Part shown: piece by piece, positions 8,885 through 16,735 of the stretch
Layout: the number at the start of each line of letters is the position of its first letter
Position numbering within the stretch: the first letter of the stretch is position 1
NCBI GenBank assembly: GCA_937879965.1
Contig: CALFMP010000025.1
Span: 1 to 64,000 of the forward strand
DNA from: QKMZ01 sp012965515
GTDB lineage: Bacteria > Cyanobacteriota > Vampirovibrionia > Obscuribacterales > Obscuribacteraceae
Direction of reading: 5' to 3'
DNA length: 64,000 bases
Made by a program: the position numbers and the translations under genes
Notes under the pieces: model-generated
What the model saw: the letters and a program-made list of their open reading frames with translations, nothing else
What the model was told of the DNA's origin: nothing
Databases searched by the model: none

Positions 8885-11197
8885 ATGCCAAACTCGACCG
8901 ACAAGAAATTGGAGCTTTCCTGTATAAAACGGCTCACAGACGAGCTGAGCAAAGCACTGTCCAAATCAAAACTGGCGAACAAGCGCATACCGACGCTAAA
9001 GGAAACCCGCTCTGTTATCGGGTCCGAGCGTTACGACGACCAATTCGAATTCGAACCGGGATCGCAATTGACCTGGTTATTCGCTTGCCTGGCAAGTCTT
9101 TCAAAGAGACAAATTCTGCCCAGCAACCTGGCAGATAGTGCCCCAGGTGTGGCAATTGCGAGAATCTCTGATGAAGTATTCGGCGCCAGAACATTGAATG
9201 CTGACGATTGCCCGCTAGCAGTGTCTGTAGGCAAGTGGATTCTGCAGTTGGCAGAAACTTCGAACACCGAGCTTTTTGAAGAAGCGACGAGTTGTGCCAT
9301 CGAGTGTTTACGCAAGTGGATGGGAATTCCTAAGAAAGACAAGCCGGAGGGCGCTTGCGCGCAAGCAGTGAGCGACGTACTCTTCTGCGGATGGGTTTAC
9401 CAATTCTTAGTTCATCAAAGCGAAAAGCAGCTGAAGAAAAACGCAGGCGCCGATGTCCACTCGCCGTTCTACACAAAATGGTTTACACCCTCATGGATAG
9501 CCCAATTTCTTGTAGAGGAAGCAATCACAAAGCCGAACCAAACATTCGTCGATCCAGCCTGCGGAGCAGGACATATTCTGGTTCCAGCTTTCAAGAGAAC
9601 GGTTGCTCTGCTGATAGATTCTGGGCTTTCAAAAACTCAGGCAGTTAAGACTGCGATTGAAAAACTAATTTTCGGACTGGAGATAGACGAGCAGTTATCC
9701 TCGTTGGCCAGTTTCGGACTGTATTTAGCATGCAGAGATATTGATGGCAAACTCTCGTTGCCAGAACCAAACGTCTTTACTATTGGCGATCTTGGCGGTT
9801 CGCTTCTTCTGAAAATGAATGGAAACGATGGCAGCAATGATCTTGTTTTCCCTGAGGAAGAAACCGCGCTTGCAGTTTCGTCACTGCCGAAAAAGTTTGA
9901 CGCTCTTGCGGCGAACCCGCCCTACATGAGCATGCGCAACATGCCTACCGATATGTCGCTGTTCCTAAAGGAGCATTACCCGTTATCCAAATACGATCTT
10001 TATACTGCTTTTGTCGAACTCTCGATCCGCATGTTGAAACCGAGTGCTCGCGCCAGCTTGATCTGCCAGCAGAGCGTTCTTTCTATATCTCGATTCAAAC
10101 CGCTAAGGGAATTTATCGAACTAGAAAGCAGTATCGAAACCATCGTGCAACTCGGCTCCGGAAGTTTTCCAACTAGAGCAGGCGAGAAGGTAAACAATGC
10201 AATCATCACCTTCTGCAAGAAGCAACAAACAGGCTCCAAGCCTGGCTCTGCACAACTGCAATTTGCACGAATCCTCTATCCAGAAGAGAAAAAACAAGCA
10301 GAAAATTTCGGAATCAGATCTGTTTTGGAAGTTCGAGATGTAGAAACAGTACCCTCGACTTCTTCAAAAAAACCGACTATCGCGCCTTGGTGCCCACCCG
10401 CTATCACAGAGCTTTTCGATAAGTATCCGCCCCTCCAGGACAGCAGCTCAGGCATTGTTGTCGTCAATGGCTTATTCACCTGCAACAACAAAATGTTCGT
10501 CCGCAAGTTCGACGAAGTACCGGAAGAAGAGCGGCATGAATACGTGCCTTACGATAAAGGCGGCGGCAAAAAGTGGTTTCACTCCACCCCATATTTATTG
10601 CACTGGCAAAAGCGTGGAGACGTAATACGAGAGTATCGCGTATCGCGCGGGCAATCGAGAAGTTTGCCGGGCGAAGACTATTACTTCAAGCCAGGCATCA
10701 CATACTCATATATAGGAACGCAAGGGTTCAAAGCGCGCCTTCTCAGTCCGGATTCCATCTTTGACATTGCCAGCTCGTCGGTGTTTACACCAGAGCCGCT
10801 CAGAATGTACATGCTCGGTTTCATGAACTCATCACTGGTGCGCTACCTCATGGGTGTGTTGAATCCTACTATCAATTTTCAGATCGGTGACTTGCGACGA
10901 ATACCTTATGCTCAGCCAGATTCAATGACGCAGTTTGAAGTTTCCAAGCTCGCCCAAGAAGCAGTTGAGCTGGCACGGCAAGTAGAAGGCATGGAAGGAA
11001 ATCTAGTTGATATCAATTTTGTTGCTTGGGCGAAGTCGAAAGAACGTGTGATTCAGAGCGAGATTGACAGATTAGTTTTTGCCCTCTACAAAATCCCGCC
11101 TAAACTTCAAAAACAGATTCTGGACGATCCATGGGTAGTCCGAGGGCAGAAGAATGTGTTTGCAATGCCCGCAAACACAAGAAAGGGCGACTCCTGA
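8885..11197 (+). CDS. Orphan N6-adenine DNA methyltransferase (type II/Eco57I-like)
   Basis: 770 residues from the ATG at 8885; a TTG at 8861 would add eight residues and neither has a strong ribosome site. SAM-binding motif I is D223-P-A-C-G-A-G and the catalytic motif IV is N344-P-P-Y347, both diagnostic of N6-adenine methylases. The preceding block, FYTKWFTPSWIAQFL, is typical of Eco57I/type I HsdM-like enzymes. The C-terminal half (about 480-740) resembles a TaqI-type target recognition domain. No PD-(D/E)xK nuclease motif is visible in the N-terminus and neither neighbour is a nuclease, so it may be a solitary methylase, or part of a modification or defence function. The gene stands alone. 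Confidence 0.85.
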   Translation: MPNSTDKKLELSCIKRLTDELSKALSKSKLANKRIPTLKETRSVIGSERYDDQFEFEPGSQLTWLFACLASLSKRQILPSNLADSAPGVAIARISDEVFGARTLNADDCPLAVSVGKWILQLAETSNTELFEEATSCAIECLRKWMGIPKKDKPEGACAQAVSDVLFCGWVYQFLVHQSEKQLKKNAGADVHSPFYTKWFTPSWIAQFLVEEAITKPNQTFVDPACGAGHILVPAFKRTVALLIDSGLSKTQAVKTAIEKLIFGLEIDEQLSSLASFGLYLACRDIDGKLSLPEPNVFTIGDLGGSLLLKMNGNDGSNDLVFPEEETALAVSSLPKKFDALAANPPYMSMRNMPTDMSLFLKEHYPLSKYDLYTAFVELSIRMLKPSARASLICQQSVLSISRFKPLREFIELESSIETIVQLGSGSFPTRAGEKVNNAIITFCKKQQTGSKPGSAQLQFARILYPEEKKQAENFGIRSVLEVRDVETVPSTSSKKPTIAPWCPPAITELFDKYPPLQDSSSGIVVVNGLFTCNNKMFVRKFDEVPEEERHEYVPYDKGGGKKWFHSTPYLLHWQKRGDVIREYRVSRGQSRSLPGEDYYFKPGITYSYIGTQGFKARLLSPDSIFDIASSSVFTPEPLRMYMLGFMNSSLVRYLMGVLNPTINFQIGDLRRIPYAQPDSMTQFEVSKLAQEAVELARQVEGMEGNLVDINFVAWAKSKERVIQSEIDRLVFALYKIPPKLQKQILDDPWVVRGQKNVFAMPANTRKGDS

Positions 11198-11235
11198 GAG
11201 CCACCCTTACCTGAATTCCAAGATTGATCGACTAA

Positions 11236-13083
11236 TTACTGTTTGACGAAAGTAATGTCGACCACAATCCCGTTGGATGTGTACGTCGGCCTGTTGACAC
11301 GAGGACCCGTAACGGTCGTTGTCACCACGACCGGTGGCGGCGGACTGCCTCCTCCACAAGCAGTAAGCAACCCGAGAGCGGATGCGGAGGTCCCGGCAAG
11401 AAGCAGTGCTGCCGCCACCTGACGCATCACTTTGTTATTACGCTGAGTGCCTGCGACAAACAGTCCGGAAGGAACTGCCACCATCAACAAGAGTGCCACC
11501 AGTCCAGCGATATCCGAACTCGTATCAGCCCCGGCAATTGTAGTACCGGGCAAACCGGCACAAGCCTGCACAACGGGATCTTCCAGCGGCTCTCCGCCAT
11601 GTCGTCCGCCGCGCATTCTTCCCGGCTGACGACTTTCATCAGTACCAATTACCTTGTACGAATTTCCATTCGAACTATTGAAGACATTACTGCTGTCTAC
11701 TCGCCCCTGGAAGTGGCTTACTACCACATTGCGCGACGAAAGACCGGGCATCTGGACATAACGAATAGTTCCATCCGCATTCCACGTATAACAATTGACA
11801 CCACCAACGGTATCGGTGATTCCAGGTGCAAAGGGAGTTTTCATGAAAGCCTTAATCGCTTTCAAACTCGGCTTTGTACCAGCACGACGAATCCAGTCAT
11901 ACATACCCATGCTGAACGCTTGAGAGACTGGCATGGAGCTACCAAATCCGGAAGCCGGAGCAGGGGTAATTGTGCCTCCACCTGGACTGTCGCCATTGAT
12001 TGACGTTTTGATATCGAGCGATACAGTCGACAATTGCGGGTTTGTCATCATGCTTTCCGGCGTCGGAAGATCGGGAATCTTTCCAGGAAACGAACCCAAT
12101 GTTATTGCACCGGGAGCCGGTCTGGGATCATGAACCGAGGCTGGCTGCGCACAAGCAACTGAGTGAATTATGTTGGCTCCACCCTGTCCAGCGGACACGA
12201 CCATATGATCGGCTTCAGCTTTCACAATAGTCGGAATGAAATAGGGAACACTTCCGAGACTCGTCACGAAATTCTTCACGTCAACGAGCTTCACGTCCTT
12301 TCCGATACCAGCGAATACAAAACTCTTCCCACCATACGGAATGTCGTTGTAGGAGGTGTAATAGCCTTGCATAGCTTGAGTGCCGGAAGTATTTGGAGAG
12401 TCCGGCGGAATCTGGGTGCACGTAGCAGAAGGAGACGTGAGGGCTCCCAGCGTCAGCTTCATTGAGCCGTTAACCATGCGGGAGTTTCCGCCCGCGATGC
12501 GCACGACGTTCTGCTGATATGCTTCAACTGCTGCTTGATACGGGCTGACGACGTTGCCGTCGACATCACGTAAATTCGAACCGCCGCTGCCCGGCAGCAT
12601 CGCTTGCTGCAAGTTTGCGACAAGAAAGTCTTTTGCAGCCATCGCGTTTGTGTAATCACTTTGAGCCAGCGTGGACATCGTGCTGTCGCCCAATTCGCTC
12701 GCGATGATCATGTCCAAACGAATGGTGGCCAGCAGTGTATTGATGCCGACAACAGGCATCGAAAAACCATCTTCAGCTTTCGTGTTTGGCGTTGCCGGCG
12801 CAGCATCTGAAAGCGAGATAAATCCGAAATTCGGATCTTCAATTACTATGCGAGCCAAATCTCTTGCCGCTGCAAGAGCCGCTGCCTCAATCGCCGTCTT
12901 CTGTTCGGCATTGGAGCCGAGCATACGAACATAGCTCAGTGAGAATCCCAACAGAAGCATCAGGATACCCATCAGAATCGAAACGATTAGAACGAGCATG
13001 TTGCCGCGCTGTCCGCGCGTTCTACAACAACTCGTTTTTCGTCGTTTTAATCCACGACAAAATTCACAACCGCACAGCAGCAT
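11236..13083 (-). CDS. Tad-like (TadE/TadG) envelope protein with C-terminal membrane segments
   Basis: 615 residues from the ATG at 13083, chosen because AGAGGAG lies seven bases upstream. After a Cys/Arg-rich start comes a TadG-like anchor (GNMLVLIVSILMGILMLLLG) and the Ala-rich helix that normally follows it (KTAIEAAALAAARDLARI). The large middle part is Gly/Ser/Pro-rich with few charges. Near the C-terminus are two hydrophobic segments, the second ending LGLLTACGGG, which looks like an internal lipobox, then a proline/valine-rich tail. It is probably inserted in the inner membrane with an extracytoplasmic body. No other tad pilus genes are nearby. Confidence 0.7.
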   Translation of the reverse strand: MLLCGCEFCRGLKRRKTSCCRTRGQRGNMLVLIVSILMGILMLLLGFSLSYVRMLGSNAEQKTAIEAAALAAARDLARIVIEDPNFGFISLSDAAPATPNTKAEDGFSMPVVGINTLLATIRLDMIIASELGDSTMSTLAQSDYTNAMAAKDFLVANLQQAMLPGSGGSNLRDVDGNVVSPYQAAVEAYQQNVVRIAGGNSRMVNGSMKLTLGALTSPSATCTQIPPDSPNTSGTQAMQGYYTSYNDIPYGGKSFVFAGIGKDVKLVDVKNFVTSLGSVPYFIPTIVKAEADHMVVSAGQGGANIIHSVACAQPASVHDPRPAPGAITLGSFPGKIPDLPTPESMMTNPQLSTVSLDIKTSINGDSPGGGTITPAPASGFGSSMPVSQAFSMGMYDWIRRAGTKPSLKAIKAFMKTPFAPGITDTVGGVNCYTWNADGTIRYVQMPGLSSRNVVVSHFQGRVDSSNVFNSSNGNSYKVIGTDESRQPGRMRGGRHGGEPLEDPVVQACAGLPGTTIAGADTSSDIAGLVALLLMVAVPSGLFVAGTQRNNKVMRQVAAALLLAGTSASALGLLTACGGGSPPPPVVVTTTVTGPRVNRPTYTSNGIVVDITFVKQ

Positions 13084-13282
13084 AGGAAAACTCCTCTTAG
13101 CCCAACGGAAGCACTTGGCGAAGCACACGGTGTGTTGCGAGGTCCGGCCTCACTAAGCGCGCATTATTAACTCTCAATAATAATTCTAGTAGGGCCACTC
13201 CAACCGGTCAAGAGCAGCTCGGCCGTCTAAAGGTTACACAGTACCGCCCGAAAACCTGGCCACAGCGCAATTTTATCTGCGG

Positions 13283-14038
13283 TCACTTACCACCTGAGAT
13301 TAACTCTTCAAGCGGCGGCTTATAATTCGCGTCTTTCTGTGCTTCCTGGGTTCGCTTCTTCAAATGCGCAATAAGTCCGGCTGCGCCTTTCTTCGCCAGT
13401 CCACGCTTCAATCGCACAGATGTGCGCTCCAGCATATCTTTGTCCTTCACAGCCATACTTACCAACCGGAACCCTAGCGGTGTTCTGGTGAGGCGAAAAG
13501 ATAAGGCAGTCTTCTGCCCATCCGAGTTCAGAAATCCACCAATCAAGGAATCTTCGCCCTGCTTTGATTGCGACGTCGCTGAAAATTGTGCGTTCTGAAA
13601 AACTCGGCGCCAGCGCGGGTAAAAACGAATTTCAATCAATCGACGAAATAGGCTAGTGACCTCTTTTTGCTCAACAGGGGAGAATTTTGGCCACCCCGCT
13701 TCTCCAAAAGCGCGCTTTGCCATCTCATCGACAGCCATTAGATTCGCCACTTCCTCAAAATTAGCCTTTGCAGAATTGTCCTTGTCCGTACGCGTTACAG
13801 CAGACAAAAAGGCTTCTACGACCTCCTTCTCGGAACTGTCTTTGCCAATCGACAAAACACTTCTCGCCACACCTTTCTCTTTCGATAATGACGTTTTCGA
13901 CGTCGCAGCAGGTGGCTTCGCCAAAGCTTCGAGAGCATGAGCTGAAGCAATCGACAGCCCTAAAGCCAGCACTATCACTCCTTTCGCACTGATTTTAAGT
14001 GGAGCAGACACCGGAGTTACCTCGAATAATAGCTTCAA
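13283..14038 (-). CDS. MlaC/Ttg2D-like exported ABC-transport auxiliary protein
   Basis: 251 residues with an N-terminal hydrophobic segment (about 18-36, ending SAHALEALA) consistent with a signal peptide. The core has the spacing of the Ttg2/MlaC family: a VVEAFLSAV helix, then AGWPKFSPVEQKEVTSLFRR followed by an aromatic FYPRW, and a beta-rich C-terminal half. In Gram-negatives MlaC shuttles phospholipids between membranes. It lies 34 bp after an ABC-2 permease and its ATPase, so it is probably cotranscribed and may serve that transporter. No MlaD/MCE protein is visible, so a lipid role is an inference. Confidence 0.6.
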   Translation of the reverse strand: MKLLFEVTPVSAPLKISAKGVIVLALGLSIASAHALEALAKPPAATSKTSLSKEKGVARSVLSIGKDSSEKEVVEAFLSAVTRTDKDNSAKANFEEVANLMAVDEMAKRAFGEAGWPKFSPVEQKEVTSLFRRLIEIRFYPRWRRVFQNAQFSATSQSKQGEDSLIGGFLNSDGQKTALSFRLTRTPLGFRLVSMAVKDKDMLERTSVRLKRGLAKKGAAGLIAHLKKRTQEAQKDANYKPPLEELISGGK

Positions 14039-14072
14039 GCGTGGAGGCGCATTGCATGCGTCCCTCTCATTT

Positions 14073-15119
14073 TTACAGCGCAGCTTGTCTCTTGGTCAAA
14101 AGATAAGCCGCCATCAGCAGCCCAGAAATACTCCATGCCAGCAACACGAAAACGTCCTGTCCATAGCGAGCCGGAGTATCCAAAAACACGCCCTTAAATG
14201 CGTCGGCAGCGTAGTAGAGGGGCATGCATCGAGCAATCAACTGCTCCCAGGCCGGCATCGCTTCCAACGGCACGATAATTCCGGAGACGAACATCAGCGC
14301 GACACCGAGAATAGATACAGTCATTGTGTAAACGCGAATAGTGCGCAACCAACAAGCGAAGGACAAACCTATCGATGCAAAACAAAAGACACTCAGCAGC
14401 GTAATTCCAATCAATCCAAGCGGATTGGTACCAAGAGTAAAGTGAACGAAAGGCGCAGTAAGAGTTAACGCCAGCCATAGAACTGCTGAGGCTTGCAGTG
14501 TAACAGTCAAAGTCTTCGCAATGATTGCCGAACGCAATCCATGCGGCGCGAGAATAATCTGCCGGTATGTCTTTTCCATCCACTCATAAATCCAAGAAAA
14601 TCCAAGATTCATGGAAGCGAGAACATAACAGAGATAGGCTGTGAGACCGGGAGTTATGAAGTCACGCAATTCGTACTGAAAGTTGGACAGCGATGAGGTC
14701 TTGATCGCAGTCTCAATATTGCGATTTCCGGGACCGGTCAAGCCGCGCAAAAGTCCCATTGAAATTTGGTCATCGACAAACGGGTTGTGCCCCTCAGTGA
14801 CAATTTCGATCGAGTCTTCAAGCGGGTCTTCATCAACTTTGGCATACGCGACAATCTTGCCGGCTATCAGATCGCGCTTCGCCAGGTCGAGATTCTTGTA
14901 CTCAATTACTTCAAAGCGCTCACTGGGAGCAAGTTTCCTTTTCAGATCGCTAACATTACCGGGATCATATAGTCCGAAAGGAATGTGGCGAGCACCAGAC
15001 AAAGTATCACCAACAACTGCAACGATAAGGATAGCCATGATCAAACTAGCAATCAGATACGCCGGACGGCGCACCCATTGCCGCAAATCCTTCCGCATAA
15101 TGGCAGTGATCTGTTCCAT
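14073..15119 (-). CDS. ABC-2 type transporter permease
   Basis: 348 residues, ATG start. It has one membrane segment near residues 20-37, a large extracytoplasmic domain (about 40-165) and five membrane segments in the C-terminal half. This is the YhhJ/YbhR-type layout of exporters for drugs, lipids or polysaccharides. Its start codon directly abuts the stop codon of the upstream ATPase with no spacer, so translation is probably coupled. Substrate unknown; the adjacent MlaC-like protein hints at a lipid or hydrophobic compound. Confidence 0.85.
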   Translation of the reverse strand: MEQITAIMRKDLRQWVRRPAYLIASLIMAILIVAVVGDTLSGARHIPFGLYDPGNVSDLKRKLAPSERFEVIEYKNLDLAKRDLIAGKIVAYAKVDEDPLEDSIEIVTEGHNPFVDDQISMGLLRGLTGPGNRNIETAIKTSSLSNFQYELRDFITPGLTAYLCYVLASMNLGFSWIYEWMEKTYRQIILAPHGLRSAIIAKTLTVTLQASAVLWLALTLTAPFVHFTLGTNPLGLIGITLLSVFCFASIGLSFACWLRTIRVYTMTVSILGVALMFVSGIIVPLEAMPAWEQLIARCMPLYYAADAFKGVFLDTPARYGQDVFVLLAWSISGLLMAAYLLTKRQAAL

Positions 15120-16133
15120 CTAAATCTCCTTCGCAGCTGGAACAGGAGACTGATCCATTTTGGGAAGTGGAACAGTTTCATGCGAAAGAGCCAAATATAT
15201 TTCTTCCAAACTCGGCTCGCTCGTGGAAACTCCGGTTATTGGAATATGCTCCGTCTCAATCCAGTCAGTCACCGCCCGTAGTGTCTCAGACAAATGACCT
15301 TCACTGGTAAGGGCAATTGAAAATGTGTTTCGCAAATCGTCATAGCTGACTTCACCAAAGGCGAAATTGCGCAAGCGACTCAAGCTGGACTCGAGCTCTT
15401 CGGGATTAGGGCGGCGCGCCATTCTCACACAGATGGACTTCATATGATTCAGCCTGCCGCGCAGATCGTCAATCGTTCCTTCCGCAATCAACTTGCCGCG
15501 CACGATAATGCCAACCCGATCAGCCAAAAGTTCCGCCTCTTCCAAATAGTGAGTCGTGAGAAAAATCGTCACGCCCTCGTGTTTCAAACCCGTGAGAATC
15601 TCCCAAATGTGTTGGCGCGAGCCCGGGTCCAAACCCACAGTCGGTTCGTCCAAAAACAACACTCGCGGAGAACGCAGCAATGCACCTGCAATTGAAAGCT
15701 TTCGCTGCATACCGCCAGAAAAATCGCCGACATAGTCGTCTCGACGCGATAGTAAATCCCACTGACTCAAATGCTGCTCAACTCTTTGTACGGCGCCTTC
15801 TTTAGGCAAACCGTACAATCGAGAGACAAACATCAGATTTTCGAACGCTGTGAGTTCTTGATACAGCGATACTTCCTGGGAAACTACCGCAAACTTCGAC
15901 TTCGCCCTTTCCGGCTCCGCAATGCCATCAAAGCCCGAAATGCTGAACCTGCCGGACGTCGGCTTCAGCAAGGTGGTCAGCATGTTGATAGTAGTCGTCT
16001 TGCCGGCGCCGTTGTCGCCTAAAAGCGCGTAAAGCTCTCCAGGCTGCACTTCCAGGTCAAGATGATCGACGACGGTTCTCTTTCCAAAAACCTTCGTGAG
16101 CTGGGTTACCTTAATCGACGGCGCTTCACTCAT
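15120..16133 (-). CDS. ABC transporter ATP-binding protein (ABC-2 exporter)
   Basis: 337 residues from the ATG at 16133; a TTG three codons earlier is less likely. Walker A is GDNGAGKTT, the signature is FSGGMQRK, Walker B is VLFLDEP followed by TVGLDPGSR, and the H-loop is TTHYLEEAE. The C-terminal about 90 residues match the extension of DrrA/CcmA-type export ATPases. It heads a three-gene unit with the permease and the MlaC-like gene. Confidence 0.9.
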   Translation of the reverse strand: MSEAPSIKVTQLTKVFGKRTVVDHLDLEVQPGELYALLGDNGAGKTTTINMLTTLLKPTSGRFSISGFDGIAEPERAKSKFAVVSQEVSLYQELTAFENLMFVSRLYGLPKEGAVQRVEQHLSQWDLLSRRDDYVGDFSGGMQRKLSIAGALLRSPRVLFLDEPTVGLDPGSRQHIWEILTGLKHEGVTIFLTTHYLEEAELLADRVGIIVRGKLIAEGTIDDLRGRLNHMKSICVRMARRPNPEELESSLSRLRNFAFGEVSYDDLRNTFSIALTSEGHLSETLRAVTDWIETEHIPITGVSTSEPSLEEIYLALSHETVPLPKMDQSPVPAAKEI

Positions 16134-16194
16134 CGCCTGCAATCTTAGCAGTTTCCCGCAGTTTAGGCGTCCACCGCTCGCGATGCCTTCACCT

Positions 16195-16220
16195 GTAGGG
16201 GCGACGCCATGCGTCGCCCG
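16195..16220. repeat. REP-like palindrome, GGGCGACG type
   Basis: Arms GGGCGACG (16199-16206) and CGTCGCCC (16212-16219) surround a ccatg loop. It lies between the start of the ABC ATPase gene and the end of the STAS gene, that is, at the 3' end of the latter. Confidence 0.7.
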
Positions 16221-16263
16221 GCCGATGCCAACTCTAAGCCAGCGCTCCCAGATTCAATCGTAA

Positions 16264-16593
16264 TTAGCAAACAGGTCCGGAGATGGGCAGTCCGCAGGCG
16301 CCCATGACGGAGTCGATGTGGGCGACTTTGAATACTTTGTAGACGCTCGGGGTCACGTTGGAAAACGTCACGGTTACGCCTTTCGATTGAGCACGGAGCA
16401 GCATTTCTTCGAGCCACTCGAGACCTTCAACCGAAATAAATGTGCAATCAGCGAAGTCCAACTTCAAATCGCCTTTGTCTGCAGCGAGCAGTTTGTCGAC
16501 ATCATCCAAACTCTTGACCAACGGACCAGGCAGGCGAAAGCTCACAGCGTCTTTGACTGCGGTGGTTTCCTTTTTCTTGCTCTTTTCTGTCAC
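16264..16593 (-). CDS. STAS-domain protein (anti-sigma-factor antagonist-like)
   Basis: 109 residues from a GTG at 16593, chosen because GGAG lies eight bases upstream; a TTG at 16614 would add seven residues. A basic Lys-rich start is followed by a STAS fold (about 20-105) with the pattern LDFADCTFISVEGLEWLEEM. In SpoIIAA-type antagonists the equivalent loop reads DSSG and carries the phosphorylated Ser. Here it reads SVEG, so the usual phospho-acceptor appears replaced by Glu. It may be a phosphorylation-independent or phosphomimetic variant, or a STAS domain with another role. No anti-sigma kinase is adjacent. Confidence 0.7.
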   Translation of the reverse strand: MTEKSKKKETTAVKDAVSFRLPGPLVKSLDDVDKLLAADKGDLKLDFADCTFISVEGLEWLEEMLLRAQSKGVTVTFSNVTPSVYKVFKVAHIDSVMGACGLPISGPVC

Positions 16594-16681
16594 AGGTCTT
16601 TCTCCAAAATTCAATTCGTCTGAATTTGTTTCCTAATTAGTTGTCCAGATTTTGAAGGACATTGTTTCTGTTTTTTTGAGA

Positions 16682-16730
16682 GGGCGCATGCAATGCGCCC
16701 TACAAAGCCGGGCGATGCATGGCATCGCCC
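16682..16730. repeat. Two adjacent REP-like palindromes
   Basis: The first has arms GGGCGCAT (16682-16689) and ATGCGCCC (16693-16700). The second has arms GGGCGATGC (16710-16718) and GCATCGCCC (16722-16730). Together they sit immediately after the adhE stop codon and may serve as its transcript end, although there is no long T-run. Confidence 0.75.
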
Positions 16731-16735
16731 TAAGC

